Source: an uncultured Campylobacter sp. (GTDB lineage: Bacteria > Campylobacterota > Campylobacteria > Campylobacterales > Campylobacteraceae). From it: a DNA stretch of 64,000 bases. Below are positions 26,724-37,647 of the stretch, piece after piece (positions within the stretch are counted from its first letter, which is position 1; each line of letters starts with the position of its first letter). Below the pieces are notes generated by a model. It saw only the letters and a program-made list of their open reading frames with translations. It was not told the DNA's origin and searched no databases. Location: assembly GCF_938015785.1 (NCBI RefSeq), contig NZ_CALLWC010000044.1, forward strand, positions 10,606 through 74,605. Direction: 5' to 3'. A program made the translations under genes and the position numbers.

Positions 26724-28693
26724 TAAGCGTCTATACTTTATTTATCGTCAGTGCAGTAATTAGTATCCTTTTATACTGCGCTCCAAAAACTGCTGTTAAG
26801 GTGGGATTTGGATTAGGTGCTATCAGCTGTTTTTACGCGATGTGTCATTTCGTAGCTAATATGGGCGTAAGCGATAGCTTCGTTTTGGGCGGTACTTTCT
26901 TATATGCGCCAAAATTTGCTTTAAGTCCGCTTGGAAATTTCTTCAGCTTCGTAGTCGTTTTTATAGGCTTTGCAAGCAGCGTTTACGGTATGAGCTACGC
27001 CGAGGAATATATCGGAAAAGCAAATATCGGCGTTTTTGCATGTTTATTTAATACCTTCATCTTATCTATGCTTTTAGTTATCAGTGCGGATAATGTATTT
27101 TGCTTCGCTGTTTTATGGGAGCTTATGACGTTAATTTCGTCATTTCTAATCATAGTAAACGATGGCAAAGGCACGCTCAAAGCTGTTATGGTATATCTAG
27201 GTATAGCGCAGATCGGTGCATTTTGTATAACCTGTGGATTACTTATCATTGCAAACTACGCAGGCAGCTTTGAATTTGCGAAGTGGGGAAACGTAAATAT
27301 GCCGATGGGCGCTTCCGTAGCTACTTTTATACTATTTTTGGTCGGCTTCGGCTCAAAAGCGGGAATGTGGCCTTTTCACGTTTGGCTACCGCAAGCTCAC
27401 CCTGCGGCTCCATCAAACGTCTCTGCTCTAATGAGCGGCGTTATGATTAAAGTAGCGCTCTTTACCCTTGTTAAATTTACACTATTTTTACCGCTAAGTA
27501 TCTATTTCGGACTTGCAGTTTTGATCCTAGGAGCAGCTAGCTCGCTTTTTGGCGTTTTATACGCGTTGTGCCAGCACGACTTTAAAGCGCTTCTTGCGTA
27601 TCACTCAGTTGAAAATATCGGAATTATCCTACTAGGTCTTGGCACCGGAATTTACGGCGTCGCAGCAGGCAATGTAACGCTAGCCGCAGTTGGATTTTTA
27701 GCAGGCTGTTACCACGTAGTAAATCACGCAATATTCAAAGGCTTGCTATTCTTATGTGCAGGCTCTGTAATCCACGCTACTCATACGCAAAATATGGACG
27801 TGCTAGGAGGGCTAGCTAAAAAAATGCCTCTAACTGCTGTTGGTATGTTTATCGGTATCATGGGTATTGCAGCGCTTCCTCCGGTAAACGGCTTCGTTTC
27901 AGAGTGGTTTACCTATCAAGGAATGCTTCAAGGCGCTAAGGAAAGCGGAATTTTCATTAGATACGCTTTCTCGCTAGCAGTAGTCGCACTTGCGCTTACG
28001 GGCGTTTTAGTCGGTATGCACCTTAAGCTTTATGCGGTAATCTTTGCAGGAACCCCAAGAGATGAAAAAATTTGGGAGAATGCAAAAGAAAGCCCATTAG
28101 GAATGGTTTTAGGAATGATCATTTTGATGATAGGTTGCGTGGGATTTGGCGTAGGCGCACATTTCATAGTCGATTACATTATGCAGGCGGTAAATTCTAT
28201 CACTTCCAATAGCGGGTATGTCGCAAGCCTAGGCGCTTCGTCAATCACTTCGCCTTTGGGAAGTATCGTTTCAACTCCTCTTATTGCAGTGATTTTGTGT
28301 TCTACAATGCTGCTTCCGTTTATCATCCTAGCGGTTATGAAAGCAAATCGTGACAAACCTCGTGAGACCGATCCTTGGGCATGCGGTTTTAAATATAGCC
28401 CTCGCATGCAGATGACCGGCGGTCCTTTTACCGGCGATTTAAGAAAGATTATGGACTGGCTATTTAGAGGTCATAAACGCAGAATAGAGCAAAACGGCTA
28501 CTTCGGACCGATCGAGTATCATAACCACCCACAAGACATTTGGTGGACGATGATTTATCAACCGGTAATCGATTGGAGTAAGAAGATCGCCGATAAGATA
28601 GGAATTATTCAAAGCGGCTATGCAAATTTATATACGCTTTACATCCTAATCTATCTTTGCGCGATACTGGGCGTCGGATATTTCTTGATCTAG
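26720..28693 (+). CDS. hyfB: Hydrogenase-4 membrane subunit HyfB
   Basis: 657 residues, about 14-16 membrane helices, of the NuoL/MrpA antiporter-like family. LWELMTLISSFLII carries a conserved Glu and SKAGMWPFHVWLPQAHPAAPSNVSALMSG is the family signature with its Lys and His, both used in proton or sodium translocation. The GGAGGCGCAAA leader and ATGA overlap with hyfA choose the start at 26720; a longer frame from 26690 begins inside hyfA. Forms the ion-pumping membrane arm with HyfC, E and F. Confidence 0.94.
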   Translation: MISVYTLFIVSAVISILLYCAPKTAVKVGFGLGAISCFYAMCHFVANMGVSDSFVLGGTFLYAPKFALSPLGNFFSFVVVFIGFASSVYGMSYAEEYIGKANIGVFACLFNTFILSMLLVISADNVFCFAVLWELMTLISSFLIIVNDGKGTLKAVMVYLGIAQIGAFCITCGLLIIANYAGSFEFAKWGNVNMPMGASVATFILFLVGFGSKAGMWPFHVWLPQAHPAAPSNVSALMSGVMIKVALFTLVKFTLFLPLSIYFGLAVLILGAASSLFGVLYALCQHDFKALLAYHSVENIGIILLGLGTGIYGVAAGNVTLAAVGFLAGCYHVVNHAIFKGLLFLCAGSVIHATHTQNMDVLGGLAKKMPLTAVGMFIGIMGIAALPPVNGFVSEWFTYQGMLQGAKESGIFIRYAFSLAVVALALTGVLVGMHLKLYAVIFAGTPRDEKIWENAKESPLGMVLGMIILMIGCVGFGVGAHFIVDYIMQAVNSITSNSGYVASLGASSITSPLGSIVSTPLIAVILCSTMLLPFIILAVMKANRDKPRETDPWACGFKYSPRMQMTGGPFTGDLRKIMDWLFRGHKRRIEQNGYFGPIEYHNHPQDIWWTMIYQPVIDWSKKIADKIGIIQSGYANLYTLYILIYLCAILGVGYFLI

Positions 28694-28703
28694 GAGGTTT
28701 AAG

Positions 28704-29642
28704 ATGCAGACTATACAAACTATATTTTTAATGATATTTCAAGTCGCGGTTATCGTCCTAGTCGCTCCACTCTTCGACGGTATGGCGAGAAAACTTCGAG
28801 CCAAGCTTCAGTCGAAACAAGGAAGCGATTTTTTCCAGACTTACCGCGATATTATTAAGCTTTTTAAGCGCGGCAGAACCGTTCCTGCGTGCAGCCACTG
28901 GGTATTTAGGTGGGCGCCGTTTTTCCTATTCGCTACTTCGGCAGCGATTTTGGCGGCTATTCCTATTACATACAGCGATCCAACCACCGATAAAATTTTC
29001 GGAGCATATTCGGATATTTTCGTTATCCTATATCTAGGCGCGCTTTTGCGCTTCGTATTCGGTGCGGCTTCGATAGATAGCGGTAACCCGTTTGCCGCAA
29101 CTGGCGGCGGACGCGAGCAGATGCTTGCCGTTTTTGTCGAACCTGTGATGATGATGTGCCTAATCGTAGTAATGATGGCTGCGGGAACTTCAAATTTAGT
29201 TGAGATTCAGGGGATGGTACGCAGCGGTCAGATCGGCTATCAAATTCCAAGCTTTGCTGTCGCTTCGATTGCGTTTTTATGGTGCATGTATGTCGAGACC
29301 GGCAGAAAGCCTTTTGATCTTGCCGAAGCCGAGCAAGAGCTTCAAGAAGGTCTACTTGGCGAATATGCAGGCAGCGATCTCGGCTTAGTGCAAGCGGCAC
29401 TTATTTTGAAGCAGTTTGCGATGATCGGATTATTCCTAACGATATTTGAGCCGTGGAATTTTAGCAATCCGTTTTTGGCGATCATAATCTTTGTGCTAAA
29501 AACCGGCGTATTTTACGTAGCAGCCGTTTTCATCGACAACTTTGGACCACGCTTCAAAATGACTTCAAGCATGCGCAAAATTTCATGCGGTGCTCTTGCC
29601 ATCGCTTTTGCGGCATTAACGCTTTACGTAGTAGGATTTTAA
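28704..29642 (+). CDS. hyfC: Hydrogenase-4 membrane subunit HyfC (NuoH-like)
   Basis: 312 residues with about eight membrane helices. The quinone-chamber-type loop ETGRKPFDLAEAEQELQEG (about 197-215) is the NuoH/HycD signature. It anchors the hydrogenase module to the membrane. AGGAGGTTTAAG precedes ATG, 10 bases after hyfB. Confidence 0.94.
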   Translation: MQTIQTIFLMIFQVAVIVLVAPLFDGMARKLRAKLQSKQGSDFFQTYRDIIKLFKRGRTVPACSHWVFRWAPFFLFATSAAILAAIPITYSDPTTDKIFGAYSDIFVILYLGALLRFVFGAASIDSGNPFAATGGGREQMLAVFVEPVMMMCLIVVMMAAGTSNLVEIQGMVRSGQIGYQIPSFAVASIAFLWCMYVETGRKPFDLAEAEQELQEGLLGEYAGSDLGLVQAALILKQFAMIGLFLTIFEPWNFSNPFLAIIIFVLKTGVFYVAAVFIDNFGPRFKMTSSMRKISCGALAIAFAALTLYVVGF

Positions 29643-29643
29643 G

Positions 29644-30288
29644 ATGAATAGTATCGATATTTTAGCAATTTGTATGATCGTAACGTCACTCGCGGTATTC
29701 GGACTTAGAAATTTAAAACTTTCGATCGGAATTTACGCGATTCAGACGCTACTTTTGGTAAGCATATTTTTTATGCTGTATTCTAACTTCAATGCGCCGC
29801 AGCTTAGAATTTGGGCGATAGTGGCGTTTTTTACGAAGGTTATTTTCGTGCCAGGAATTTTATTTTGGCTAGTTAAAAAGCTGGATGTGATCAGCGAGGA
29901 TGAGCCGGTAGGCGGCTTTTTCGTAAGCCCCGTTATTGCGATGGGATTTTCGCTAGCGATTGCGATGACAATCAATCCGATCTTGCTTAAATTCTCTCTT
30001 ATTCAAGAAAGAATCGTTCTAATAGCGGCGGTAACCGTATTTATGATGGGAATTTTCGGCTTCATGCTAAGAAATTCTTTCATCAAGCAAATTCTAGCCT
30101 ACTGCCTCTTTGAAAACGGCATCCACCTAAGCCTTGCACTTATGGCTTACAACTCTCACGAGCTAGTCGAGCTTGGAATTTTAACCGATGCAATCTTTGC
30201 GGTTATTATTATGAGCATTTTGGCGGTTAGATTTTACAAAGCTTATGACGGGCTTGATACGTCTAAAGCTTCGAATTTAAGGGGTTAA
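29644..30288 (+). CDS. hyfE: Hydrogenase-4 membrane subunit HyfE (NuoK-like)
   Basis: 214 residues, about six to seven membrane helices. The middle segment FIKQILAYCLFENGIHLSLALMA is split here into FIKQILAYCLFENG and IHLSLALMA, and carries the conserved Glu of the NuoK-like family. It starts one base after hyfC stops, and its last base is the first of the hyfF ATG. In E. coli hyfD would sit before it; here it is absent. Confidence 0.92.
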   Translation: MNSIDILAICMIVTSLAVFGLRNLKLSIGIYAIQTLLLVSIFFMLYSNFNAPQLRIWAIVAFFTKVIFVPGILFWLVKKLDVISEDEPVGGFFVSPVIAMGFSLAIAMTINPILLKFSLIQERIVLIAAVTVFMMGIFGFMLRNSFIKQILAYCLFENGIHLSLALMAYNSHELVELGILTDAIFAVIIMSILAVRFYKAYDGLDTSKASNLRG

Positions 30289-31772
30289 TGATGAATAGTT
30301 TAGCTTTTATATTAATTTTTCCGTTGCTCGGAGCGCTGATATTATTCTTATGCCCTAAGAATTTCAAGCTCCTAAGCTCGCTACACGTTTTGATTTCTGC
30401 AGTTACATCCGCAGGGCTACTCTGTAACGTAGGCAAGCTTATCAGCGGCAACTTTGAGGCTTTTTACGCATACGATAAATTTCTATTCCTAGATAGCCTA
30501 GGCTGCGTATTTTTAGTGCTAATCGCCGTAACGGGCTTTTTGGTAAATTTATACTCTACCACCTATATGAAATGGGAGATACAGGGCGGTCATCTGGATC
30601 TTAGCGATCTTAGAAAATACTATGCGCTCTGCCACGTTTTCGTTTTTACGATGACGCTTAGCGTTATATGCAACAACGTCGCGTTTATGTGGGCTGCAGT
30701 AGAGGCCACTACGTTAGCATCGGTATTTTTGGTCGCTATTCATAAAGACAAAAAATCTACCGAGAGCGGTTACAAATATATCGTTATCTGCTCGATCGGC
30801 TTAGCGTTTGCGCTTTATGCGACCGTTTTACTATATGCGGCTACATTCAAAATCACGGGCGATGGCGAGGCTTCGATGCTTTGGACTAGCATTATGGATC
30901 ACGCCAAAGGCTTAAACAAAGATGCCGCTAAGCTTATCTTTATATTCGCTCTAATAGGCTTTGGAACCAAAGCAGGACTTGCTCCTACTCACACTTGGCT
31001 TCCTGACGTTCACGCAGAAGGTCCGGCTCCTATTTCAGCACTACTTTCGGGTGTGCTTTTAAAATGTGCGATGCTAGCGATATTTAGATATTACGCGGTA
31101 ACCGCCGAAGCGGTAGGGCCAGACTTCGTTAAGCACGTGATGCTGATCTCGGGCACGATCACGCTATTTATAGCAGGAATTTTCCTCGTTCGTCAGCACG
31201 ACGTAAAAAGGATGTTTGCTTACCACTCGGTCGTTCATATGGGTGTTATTGCATTTGCGCTAGGTATCGGCGGATATTTCGGCTTGCTTGCCGCGATCTT
31301 TCACTGCTTAGCTCATAGCTTTACTAAGGCTCTTGCATTCTGCTCTACCGGTAATATCGCTAGAATTTACGGTCACAAAGATATGACTAGAATGGGCGGT
31401 ATGGTAAAAATCGCTCCGCTTACTACGATAATGTTTGGTGCTGCGGTTTGCTCGCTCGTAGGCGTTCCTGCGTTTGCGATCTTTGTAAGCGAATTTAACG
31501 TTTTCAAAGGCGCGATAGCCAGCGGTCAATACATAGCCGTAGCATTATTTGCGATCGCGCTCGTAATTATTTTCATTGCGGACTTCGCGCACTTTAATCT
31601 AGCGAGCTTCGGTACGCCTAAAGGTGAAGTGGTTTATGCTAAAGAGATGAGCTTGTTTGAAAATTTACCGCTAATCTTGCTTTGCGCTTTAGTGATAATT
31701 TTCGGCGTATGGCACGTAGGTGATTTTTGGATGCTCGTCGAAAACGGCGTTAGAATAATGATGAGAGGTTAA
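30288..31772 (+). CDS. hyfF: Hydrogenase-4 membrane subunit HyfF (NuoL/M/N-like)
   Basis: 494 residues, about 14 membrane helices. Antiporter-type signatures are AAVEATTLASVFLVA (Glu near 140), GFGTKAGLAPTHTWLPDVH near 223 and FAYHSVVHMGVIAFALG near 310. It is probably the second ion-translocating subunit beside HyfB. One-base overlap with hyfE; a second ATG follows at once (30291). Confidence 0.94.
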   Translation: MMNSLAFILIFPLLGALILFLCPKNFKLLSSLHVLISAVTSAGLLCNVGKLISGNFEAFYAYDKFLFLDSLGCVFLVLIAVTGFLVNLYSTTYMKWEIQGGHLDLSDLRKYYALCHVFVFTMTLSVICNNVAFMWAAVEATTLASVFLVAIHKDKKSTESGYKYIVICSIGLAFALYATVLLYAATFKITGDGEASMLWTSIMDHAKGLNKDAAKLIFIFALIGFGTKAGLAPTHTWLPDVHAEGPAPISALLSGVLLKCAMLAIFRYYAVTAEAVGPDFVKHVMLISGTITLFIAGIFLVRQHDVKRMFAYHSVVHMGVIAFALGIGGYFGLLAAIFHCLAHSFTKALAFCSTGNIARIYGHKDMTRMGGMVKIAPLTTIMFGAAVCSLVGVPAFAIFVSEFNVFKGAIASGQYIAVALFAIALVIIFIADFAHFNLASFGTPKGEVVYAKEMSLFENLPLILLCALVIIFGVWHVGDFWMLVENGVRIMMRG

Positions 31773-31774
31773 AA

Positions 31775-33511
31775 ATGAGAGGCGATAAATTTATAGAAAT
31801 TTTAAAGACCAAAGTCAAGGTCTTAGAAGTTACCCGCCAAGCCGAGGATCAAATCACCGTTTTAGTGGATAGAAATGATCTGCCGCTTGCGGTTAAGACG
31901 CTATATTATGACATCGGCGGTTTTATCAGCACGATGATCCCTAACGATGAGCGCGAGCTAAACGGAAATTTCGCACTTTACTATGCGATATCTATGGAAG
32001 GTGGCAAAATGACCGAAGCGGAGGATTTCGCCGCAGAGGATAAATGCTTCATCACCGTTAGGACGCTAATTCCCGGATCGGATCCTACATTCCCGTCAGT
32101 TACTCCTTTAGTGCCTGCTTGCGTATGGTACGAAAGAGAAGCCTTTGATATGTTTGGTTTAATCGCCGAAGGCTTGCCTGATAAACGCCGTTTGGTGTTA
32201 AGCGACGATTGGCCAGATGGGCTTCATCCGCTTCGCAAAGACGCGATGGACTATCGCTATAGACCCGATCCTGTAGATCATAAAGACGAACCTAATGCAG
32301 AGTTTTTATTTCCTAGCGGTGATGGCGTAGTAGATGTTCCACTTGGACCTCTTCACGTAACGAGCGATGAGCCGGGACACTTTAGACTATTTTGCGACGG
32401 CGATGAGATTATCGATGCAGATTACCGCTTGTTTTATCAACACCGCGGTATGGAGAAGCTAGCTGAAAACCGAATGAATTACGATCAGATGGGCTACCTT
32501 GCAGAGCGTGTCTGCGGAATTTGCGGCTACGCTCACGCGATTGCGTGTATTGAAGCGGCAGAGAAAGCCATCAAGCTTGAAATTCCGCTTCGTGCGCAAG
32601 CCATCCGCGTCATCTGCCTTGAGATCGAGCGCCTTCACAGCCATCTTTTAAATATCGGTCTAGCCTGCGAGGTAACGGGTAACTACAACGCCTTCATGCA
32701 TATCTTTAGGGTGCGCGAATACTCCATGGAGTTAGCTCAGCTCGTAACCGGCGGCCGCAAGACCTACGGCAATGTCATTATGGGCGGACTTCGCCGCGAT
32801 ATGACCGACAATGAAATTCGCAAGAGTATCGAGATCATCAATAAACTTGATGTTCAAATTTCTGAAATTTGGGACGCCGTTATGGAGGATAAACGCCAAA
32901 TCGGTCGCTGGAAAGGCGTGGGCGTATTAGATCGCAAAGTAGCGCGTGATTTTAGTCCGGTAGGTCCAAACATGAGAGCTTCTGGCTTTAAACGCGACAA
33001 CCGCTACGATCATCCTTATGATTTCTTCAACAAGATAGAATTCGAAGTAGCCGTAGAACACGGTGGCGATGTATTCAGCCGCGAAGTCGTAAGATATAAA
33101 GAGCTCAAACAATCGATCCACATAATCAGACAGTGCTTGCATCAAATGCCGCAAACTCCGATAATGATCGATCCACAGACTATGATCAGACCGGAAAACT
33201 ACGCTTTAGGTCACGACGAAGCACCGCGCGGCGAAAATGTCCACTGGATCATGCAAGGAAACGCTCAGAAGGTTTACCGCTGGAGATGTCGCGCCGCTAC
33301 GTATAACAACTGGCCGAGCTTGCGATTTCAATTCCGCGGAAATAACATCTCCGATGCGGCGCTAATCGTATGCTCGATGGATCCGTGCTACTCATGCACC
33401 GAGCGCGTAACTTTAGTCGATATTAATAGCGGAAAGAGTAAAATTCTAACCGAAAAAGACCTTAAGAAATTTTGCCAAGACGGCAAGGTTAGCAAAAAGG
33501 ATTTAAGATGA
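31775..33511 (+). CDS. hyfG: [NiFe] hydrogenase-4 large subunit HyfG
   Basis: 578 residues: NuoC-like N-terminal domain (about 1-170, with ERLVLSDDWP-like LVLSDDWPDG) fused to the NuoD-like catalytic domain. Nickel ligands are Cys247/Cys250 (RVCGICGYAHA) and Cys538/Cys541 (DPCYSCTER). After Arg544 a 34-residue tail rich in Lys follows, equivalent to the tail of E. coli HycE that HycI removes once nickel is inserted. Makes H2 from electrons supplied by FdhF. The maturation protease gene is in the same operon. Confidence 0.95.
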   Translation: MRGDKFIEILKTKVKVLEVTRQAEDQITVLVDRNDLPLAVKTLYYDIGGFISTMIPNDERELNGNFALYYAISMEGGKMTEAEDFAAEDKCFITVRTLIPGSDPTFPSVTPLVPACVWYEREAFDMFGLIAEGLPDKRRLVLSDDWPDGLHPLRKDAMDYRYRPDPVDHKDEPNAEFLFPSGDGVVDVPLGPLHVTSDEPGHFRLFCDGDEIIDADYRLFYQHRGMEKLAENRMNYDQMGYLAERVCGICGYAHAIACIEAAEKAIKLEIPLRAQAIRVICLEIERLHSHLLNIGLACEVTGNYNAFMHIFRVREYSMELAQLVTGGRKTYGNVIMGGLRRDMTDNEIRKSIEIINKLDVQISEIWDAVMEDKRQIGRWKGVGVLDRKVARDFSPVGPNMRASGFKRDNRYDHPYDFFNKIEFEVAVEHGGDVFSREVVRYKELKQSIHIIRQCLHQMPQTPIMIDPQTMIRPENYALGHDEAPRGENVHWIMQGNAQKVYRWRCRAATYNNWPSLRFQFRGNNISDAALIVCSMDPCYSCTERVTLVDINSGKSKILTEKDLKKFCQDGKVSKKDLR

Positions 33512-34043
33512 TGAAATTATTCGACATTACCGAAAAATATGGTAAGGCGACCTATGCTTATCCGTTTGAGCCATACATCGTGCCCGAGAATTTTCGCGGG
33601 CAGCCTGAATATACCTATGAGCTTTGCATAGGCTGTGCTGCGTGCGGAATCGCCTGCCCATCTAATGCGATCGAGCTTAAGATGAACGAAGCCCAAACTA
33701 AACTAATTTGGGAATTTGACTGCGGGCGCTGCATATTTTGCGGTCGCTGCGACGAAGTATGCCCTACGGGAGCAGTAAGGCTAGGCAATAGCTTTGAGCT
33801 AGCGGTAAAATTTGATAAAAGCGCGCTTATCCAACACGGCGAGCTTGAGATGGAGAAATGCAGCTGCTGCGGCAAGCCGATGACCCCAAAAAGGCTCATC
33901 AATTACACGCTAGAAAAGTTAAGTACTGCAAATTTGCTCCCAGGCAGATTAGAAGAAGCTAAAAAATATCTCTATATCTGTCCTGAATGCAAAAAAGCTC
34001 AAGCGGTCGAAAGAGTAACCAAAGGTATAGAGGAGGCAATAAA

Positions 34044-34047
<4 letters not shown>
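33508..34047 (+). CDS. hyfH: Hydrogenase-4 ferredoxin-like subunit HyfH (NuoI-like)
   Basis: 179 residues with two 4Fe-4S motifs, CIGCAACGIACP (about 40-51) and CGRCIFCGRCDEVCP (about 73-87). The C-terminal half holds two further CxxC pairs (CSCCGKP, CPEC), a rubredoxin-like zinc/iron site seen in HycF/HyfH. It bridges electrons between HyfA and the small subunit. Four-base overlaps with hyfG and hyfI. Confidence 0.93.
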
Positions 34048-34864
<817 letters not shown>

Positions 34865-34868
<4 letters not shown>

Positions 34869-35209
34869 TTGAGGTTTTTAAGCTTACAAAGCGGCATATG
34901 GACGAAAACGAAAATTTACCTAAAGAGCTAAAGGATATCAAGGTTTTTTCCACCTGCGTCGGTCACGGCGTAGGTACGATAGATTTTAGCGAAAAGGTAC
35001 TTGAGATAGACGATGAAGAATTTAAACGCATCATCGAGAACTCGGGCGACTACGTTAAATTTAAGATCGGTAACCTAAGCAAGTATTTCGAGATTGAAAT
35101 TTTTGCCGAGCACGCAGCTAAGCTAATCCCTCAGCTTTGCGAATGTGAGCTTAAAGATCTGCTAAAAAATATGCGCGAAGGATATTTCGTGCTAAGGAAG
35201 GATTTTTGA
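34865..35209 (+). CDS. hycH: Formate hydrogenlyase maturation protein, HycH/HyfJ family
   Basis: 114 residues. The segment VFSTCVGHGVGTIDF near 28 is characteristic of HycH/HyfJ proteins, which are needed for assembly of hydrogenase-3/4 but are not part of the final complex. Shorter than E. coli HycH (136). Overlaps hyfI by four bases. Confidence 0.82.
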
Positions 35210-35661
35210 TGCGAAAGGCGTTGCTTTGTATCGGCAATCCCCTTCGCGGCGACGACGACGTGGGCAATGAAACAGGACGAATAGTCGAGGCGAACTTAAA
35301 AGACTGGCGCGTTTTTTATGGGCAGGATGTGCCCGAAAACGAATTTGCAGCACTTAGGGAATTTGCCCCTGAAATTCTAATCGTAGTAGATGCGATGAGC
35401 GGCTTTGATGAGGATAAGATAGAATTTTTCGACCTCAGCAATGATCGCGACTATATCTACTCGACGCATAACCTGCCTACGCCGGTGCTTCTAAGCTATC
35501 TGCGCAAAATTTGCCCAAAGACGCTGTTTTTGGGCATCAGCGTGCTGCTCGATAATGTCCTTGATTTTAAAGAAGGGCTAAGCGAGAGCGCAAAAAAAAG
35601 TGCGCAAAAAGCTTATGAGCGTATCTTAGAAATTGATTCAAATTTAAATGAGGAGGAGTAA
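35209..35661 (+). CDS. hycI: Hydrogenase maturation endopeptidase HycI
   Basis: 150 residues. N-terminal motif CIGNPLRGDDDVGNETG with the metal-sensing Asp, and a second Asp in VVDAMSG, as in the HycI/HybD family that trims the C-terminal tail of the large subunit. Its expected substrate, the 34-residue tail of HyfG, is encoded upstream. The ATG at 35209 overlaps the preceding stop by one base; a TTG one codon earlier is less likely. Confidence 0.92.
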   Translation: MRKALLCIGNPLRGDDDVGNETGRIVEANLKDWRVFYGQDVPENEFAALREFAPEILIVVDAMSGFDEDKIEFFDLSNDRDYIYSTHNLPTPVLLSYLRKICPKTLFLGISVLLDNVLDFKEGLSESAKKSAQKAYERILEIDSNLNEEE

Positions 35662-36525
35662 ATGTTAAATCCTGCAGAAACCGCGCAGGCGGTGTCTAGT
35701 TCGATGCAACACAAGGCGCATACCCCGCTAATTAGCATAATTTTTCTAGCTATAATGGCGGGCGCTGCAATCGCTATGGGCGATATTTTCTGGGCTCACT
35801 CGACCGTCGGAATGGCTGAAAAGCAATCTATTGGCTTATCGAATTTCATCGGTGGTATTACCTTTAGCTGCGGTCTGATGATGGTGGTTTTTTACGGTGG
35901 GCATCTATTTACTAGCTCGGTTTTAACGGGCGTACCTGCTGCCGATGGCAAATTACCGCTAGGTAAAACAATCGGCTATTGGGCTATCGTTTGGTGCTTT
36001 AACTTTGTAGGTGGCGCGTTAATCGCGTATATGTATTATTACTCAGGACTTCCGCTTAAATATGATGGCTACATTTTGCAGCACTTCATTCCTGCAGCAG
36101 CAGGCAAAATAAACGCACCTTTTCATGAGCTATTCATCCGCGGAATTTTTTGTAACGTGTTTGTATGTATGTCTATCTGGACTGCGACCAGCGAGAGCAA
36201 TCTATCGGGTAAATTCTTTGCAATTATGTGGATGATCGGCGCATTCGTAGCTTGCTCGATGGAACACTGCGTGGCAAATATGTTTATCCTAACTGAAGGT
36301 ATCATCGCTAAAGGCCACTACCTTGCGGCTGCAGGTGGCGATGTAAATGCTCTTGCAAGCTCGCTTCACGGTGTAACGGCGGCTCAAATAGATTCAATAA
36401 ACTGGGGAAATTTCATCGTTAAAAATATGATCCCAGTTACGCTAGGTAACATCTGCGGCGGTCTATTTTTCGTAGGCTTGGTCGGATTTATGGTAAATAA
36501 ATACGATATGAAAAAGAAAGACTAA
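35662..36525 (+). CDS. focA: Formate channel FocA
   Basis: 287 residues, six membrane helices of the formate-nitrite transporter family. Signatures: FIGGITFSCGLMMVVFYGG, LFTSSVLTG (omega-loop region) and CSMEHCVANMF, which contains the central-pore His. Moves formate across the inner membrane to or from FdhF. It starts immediately after the hycI stop; AGGAGGAGTAA precedes ATG. Last gene of the operon, followed by a terminator. Confidence 0.94.
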   Translation: MLNPAETAQAVSSSMQHKAHTPLISIIFLAIMAGAAIAMGDIFWAHSTVGMAEKQSIGLSNFIGGITFSCGLMMVVFYGGHLFTSSVLTGVPAADGKLPLGKTIGYWAIVWCFNFVGGALIAYMYYYSGLPLKYDGYILQHFIPAAAGKINAPFHELFIRGIFCNVFVCMSIWTATSESNLSGKFFAIMWMIGAFVACSMEHCVANMFILTEGIIAKGHYLAAAGGDVNALASSLHGVTAAQIDSINWGNFIVKNMIPVTLGNICGGLFFVGLVGFMVNKYDMKKKD

Positions 36526-36560
36526 TCTATCGCGCTTCAGCACGATATAAACAAAATACG

Positions 36561-36586
36561 GCGCGGCACTTTGCCGCGCATTTTTA
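36561..36586 (+). terminator. Terminator of the hyf-focA operon
   Basis: GCGCGGCA (36561-36568) pairs perfectly with TGCCGCGC (36572-36579) around a CTT loop, followed by ATTTTTAA. It lies 35 bases after the focA stop. Confidence 0.9.
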
Positions 36587-37008
36587 ATTTCTAAAATTTT
36601 AAAAATTCCGATGCGTAAAATCTCACCCAATTTGAAATTTTAAATTCCATTACAATACATAAAATTTCGCTCGATTCAAAATTTTAAATTTTATATTGCC
36701 GCTAAATTTAAAATTCCAAAGCTTTGCGTTTTAGGATAGTGGATAAAATTCAAAAGTGAATTCTGCGTTAAAATTTTAAGTAAATTCAAAACAGAATTTT
36801 AAACGAGGTCACAAACCCAAATTTTATATAAGTTAAAATTTTAGACGAAATCCTAACGAAATTCGGGATGAAATTCTAAAACCAAGCTCTTGATAAAAAT
36901 TTTACGCTATAAATTTATGCAAAATTCTACTCCACAACTTTAGACAAAATTTCGCGCTTAAGCCGTAGGCGTAAGTCGCAGAAATGCTTTAAAAACTCTA
37001 GCCCGCGC
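36587..37008. repeat. RAATTY array between hyf operon and Crp-type gene
   Basis: About 420 gene-free bases dominated by AAATTT, GAATTT, AAATTC and GAATTC, often joined as AAATTTTAAA. It separates the converging hyf operon and the Crp-type gene. No minus-strand terminator with a U tract was seen. Confidence 0.7.
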
Positions 37009-37647
37009 CTAAACACAGTAACTAAGCAATCTGTCGTAGTCTAGGATCAAAAACTCGTGCTGGCTGATTTTTTGAATTACGTTATCTTTTACAAGCTCGT
37101 TAAACGCAGTACTCGCGCTTTGGCGCTTGAGCCCCACAAAGGATGAAAGCACCTTTAGCGAAAAGGGCAAAAAGACGTATTTGTAGCCATTTTGATGAAA
37201 ATTCTGCTCGTTTGCAAGCTCGATCAAAAAGCTCGCGATGCGCCCTTTTGCATTTTCAAAAAGTATAGAGCGTGTGATTTTGCGCTGCAGCAGAATTATC
37301 TCTGTTAAAATTTTTATATATGCCTCGCAAAAGCTGCGATTTGCCAAGATCTCCCCTAGTCCGCTCGCATCGATCGTGTAAATCTCGCTGTCCTCTAAAA
37401 ACTCAAGCGCGCAAATTTCATTAAGAATGGTAATATTGTCCTTATTTAGGTAGTTGATGATGAATTCCTCGCCGTCTTCAAAAAACGAAAGCTTCGCCTG
37501 CCCGCTTTTAAAAATAAAAACTTTAGGCGCCTCGCTATAAAAAACATAGCCTTTTTTAATGACTTGGTGCTCGAACATAGCAAGCTCCTCGTCGCTAAGC
37601 GTGGCGATAGCCTCGGTTTGCAGTAGTCCCAGCCGCGATTTTTCCAT
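37009..37647 (-). CDS. Crp/Fnr-family transcriptional regulator
   Basis: 212 residues. Cyclic-nucleotide-binding-like beta roll (about 20-110: GYVFYSEAPKVFIFKSGQAKLSFFEDGEE), dimer helix, and C-terminal winged helix with LKVLSSFVGLKRQSASTAFNELV at about 162-184. It lacks the N-terminal cysteine set of FNR, so it is not an FNR-type iron-sulfur oxygen sensor; ligand and targets are unknown. AGGTTATATG marks the start. Its position next to the formate hydrogenlyase operon makes control of that operon possible but unproven. Confidence 0.87.
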   Translation of the reverse strand: MEKSRLGLLQTEAIATLSDEELAMFEHQVIKKGYVFYSEAPKVFIFKSGQAKLSFFEDGEEFIINYLNKDNITILNEICALEFLEDSEIYTIDASGLGEILANRSFCEAYIKILTEIILLQRKITRSILFENAKGRIASFLIELANEQNFHQNGYKYVFLPFSLKVLSSFVGLKRQSASTAFNELVKDNVIQKISQHEFLILDYDRLLSYCV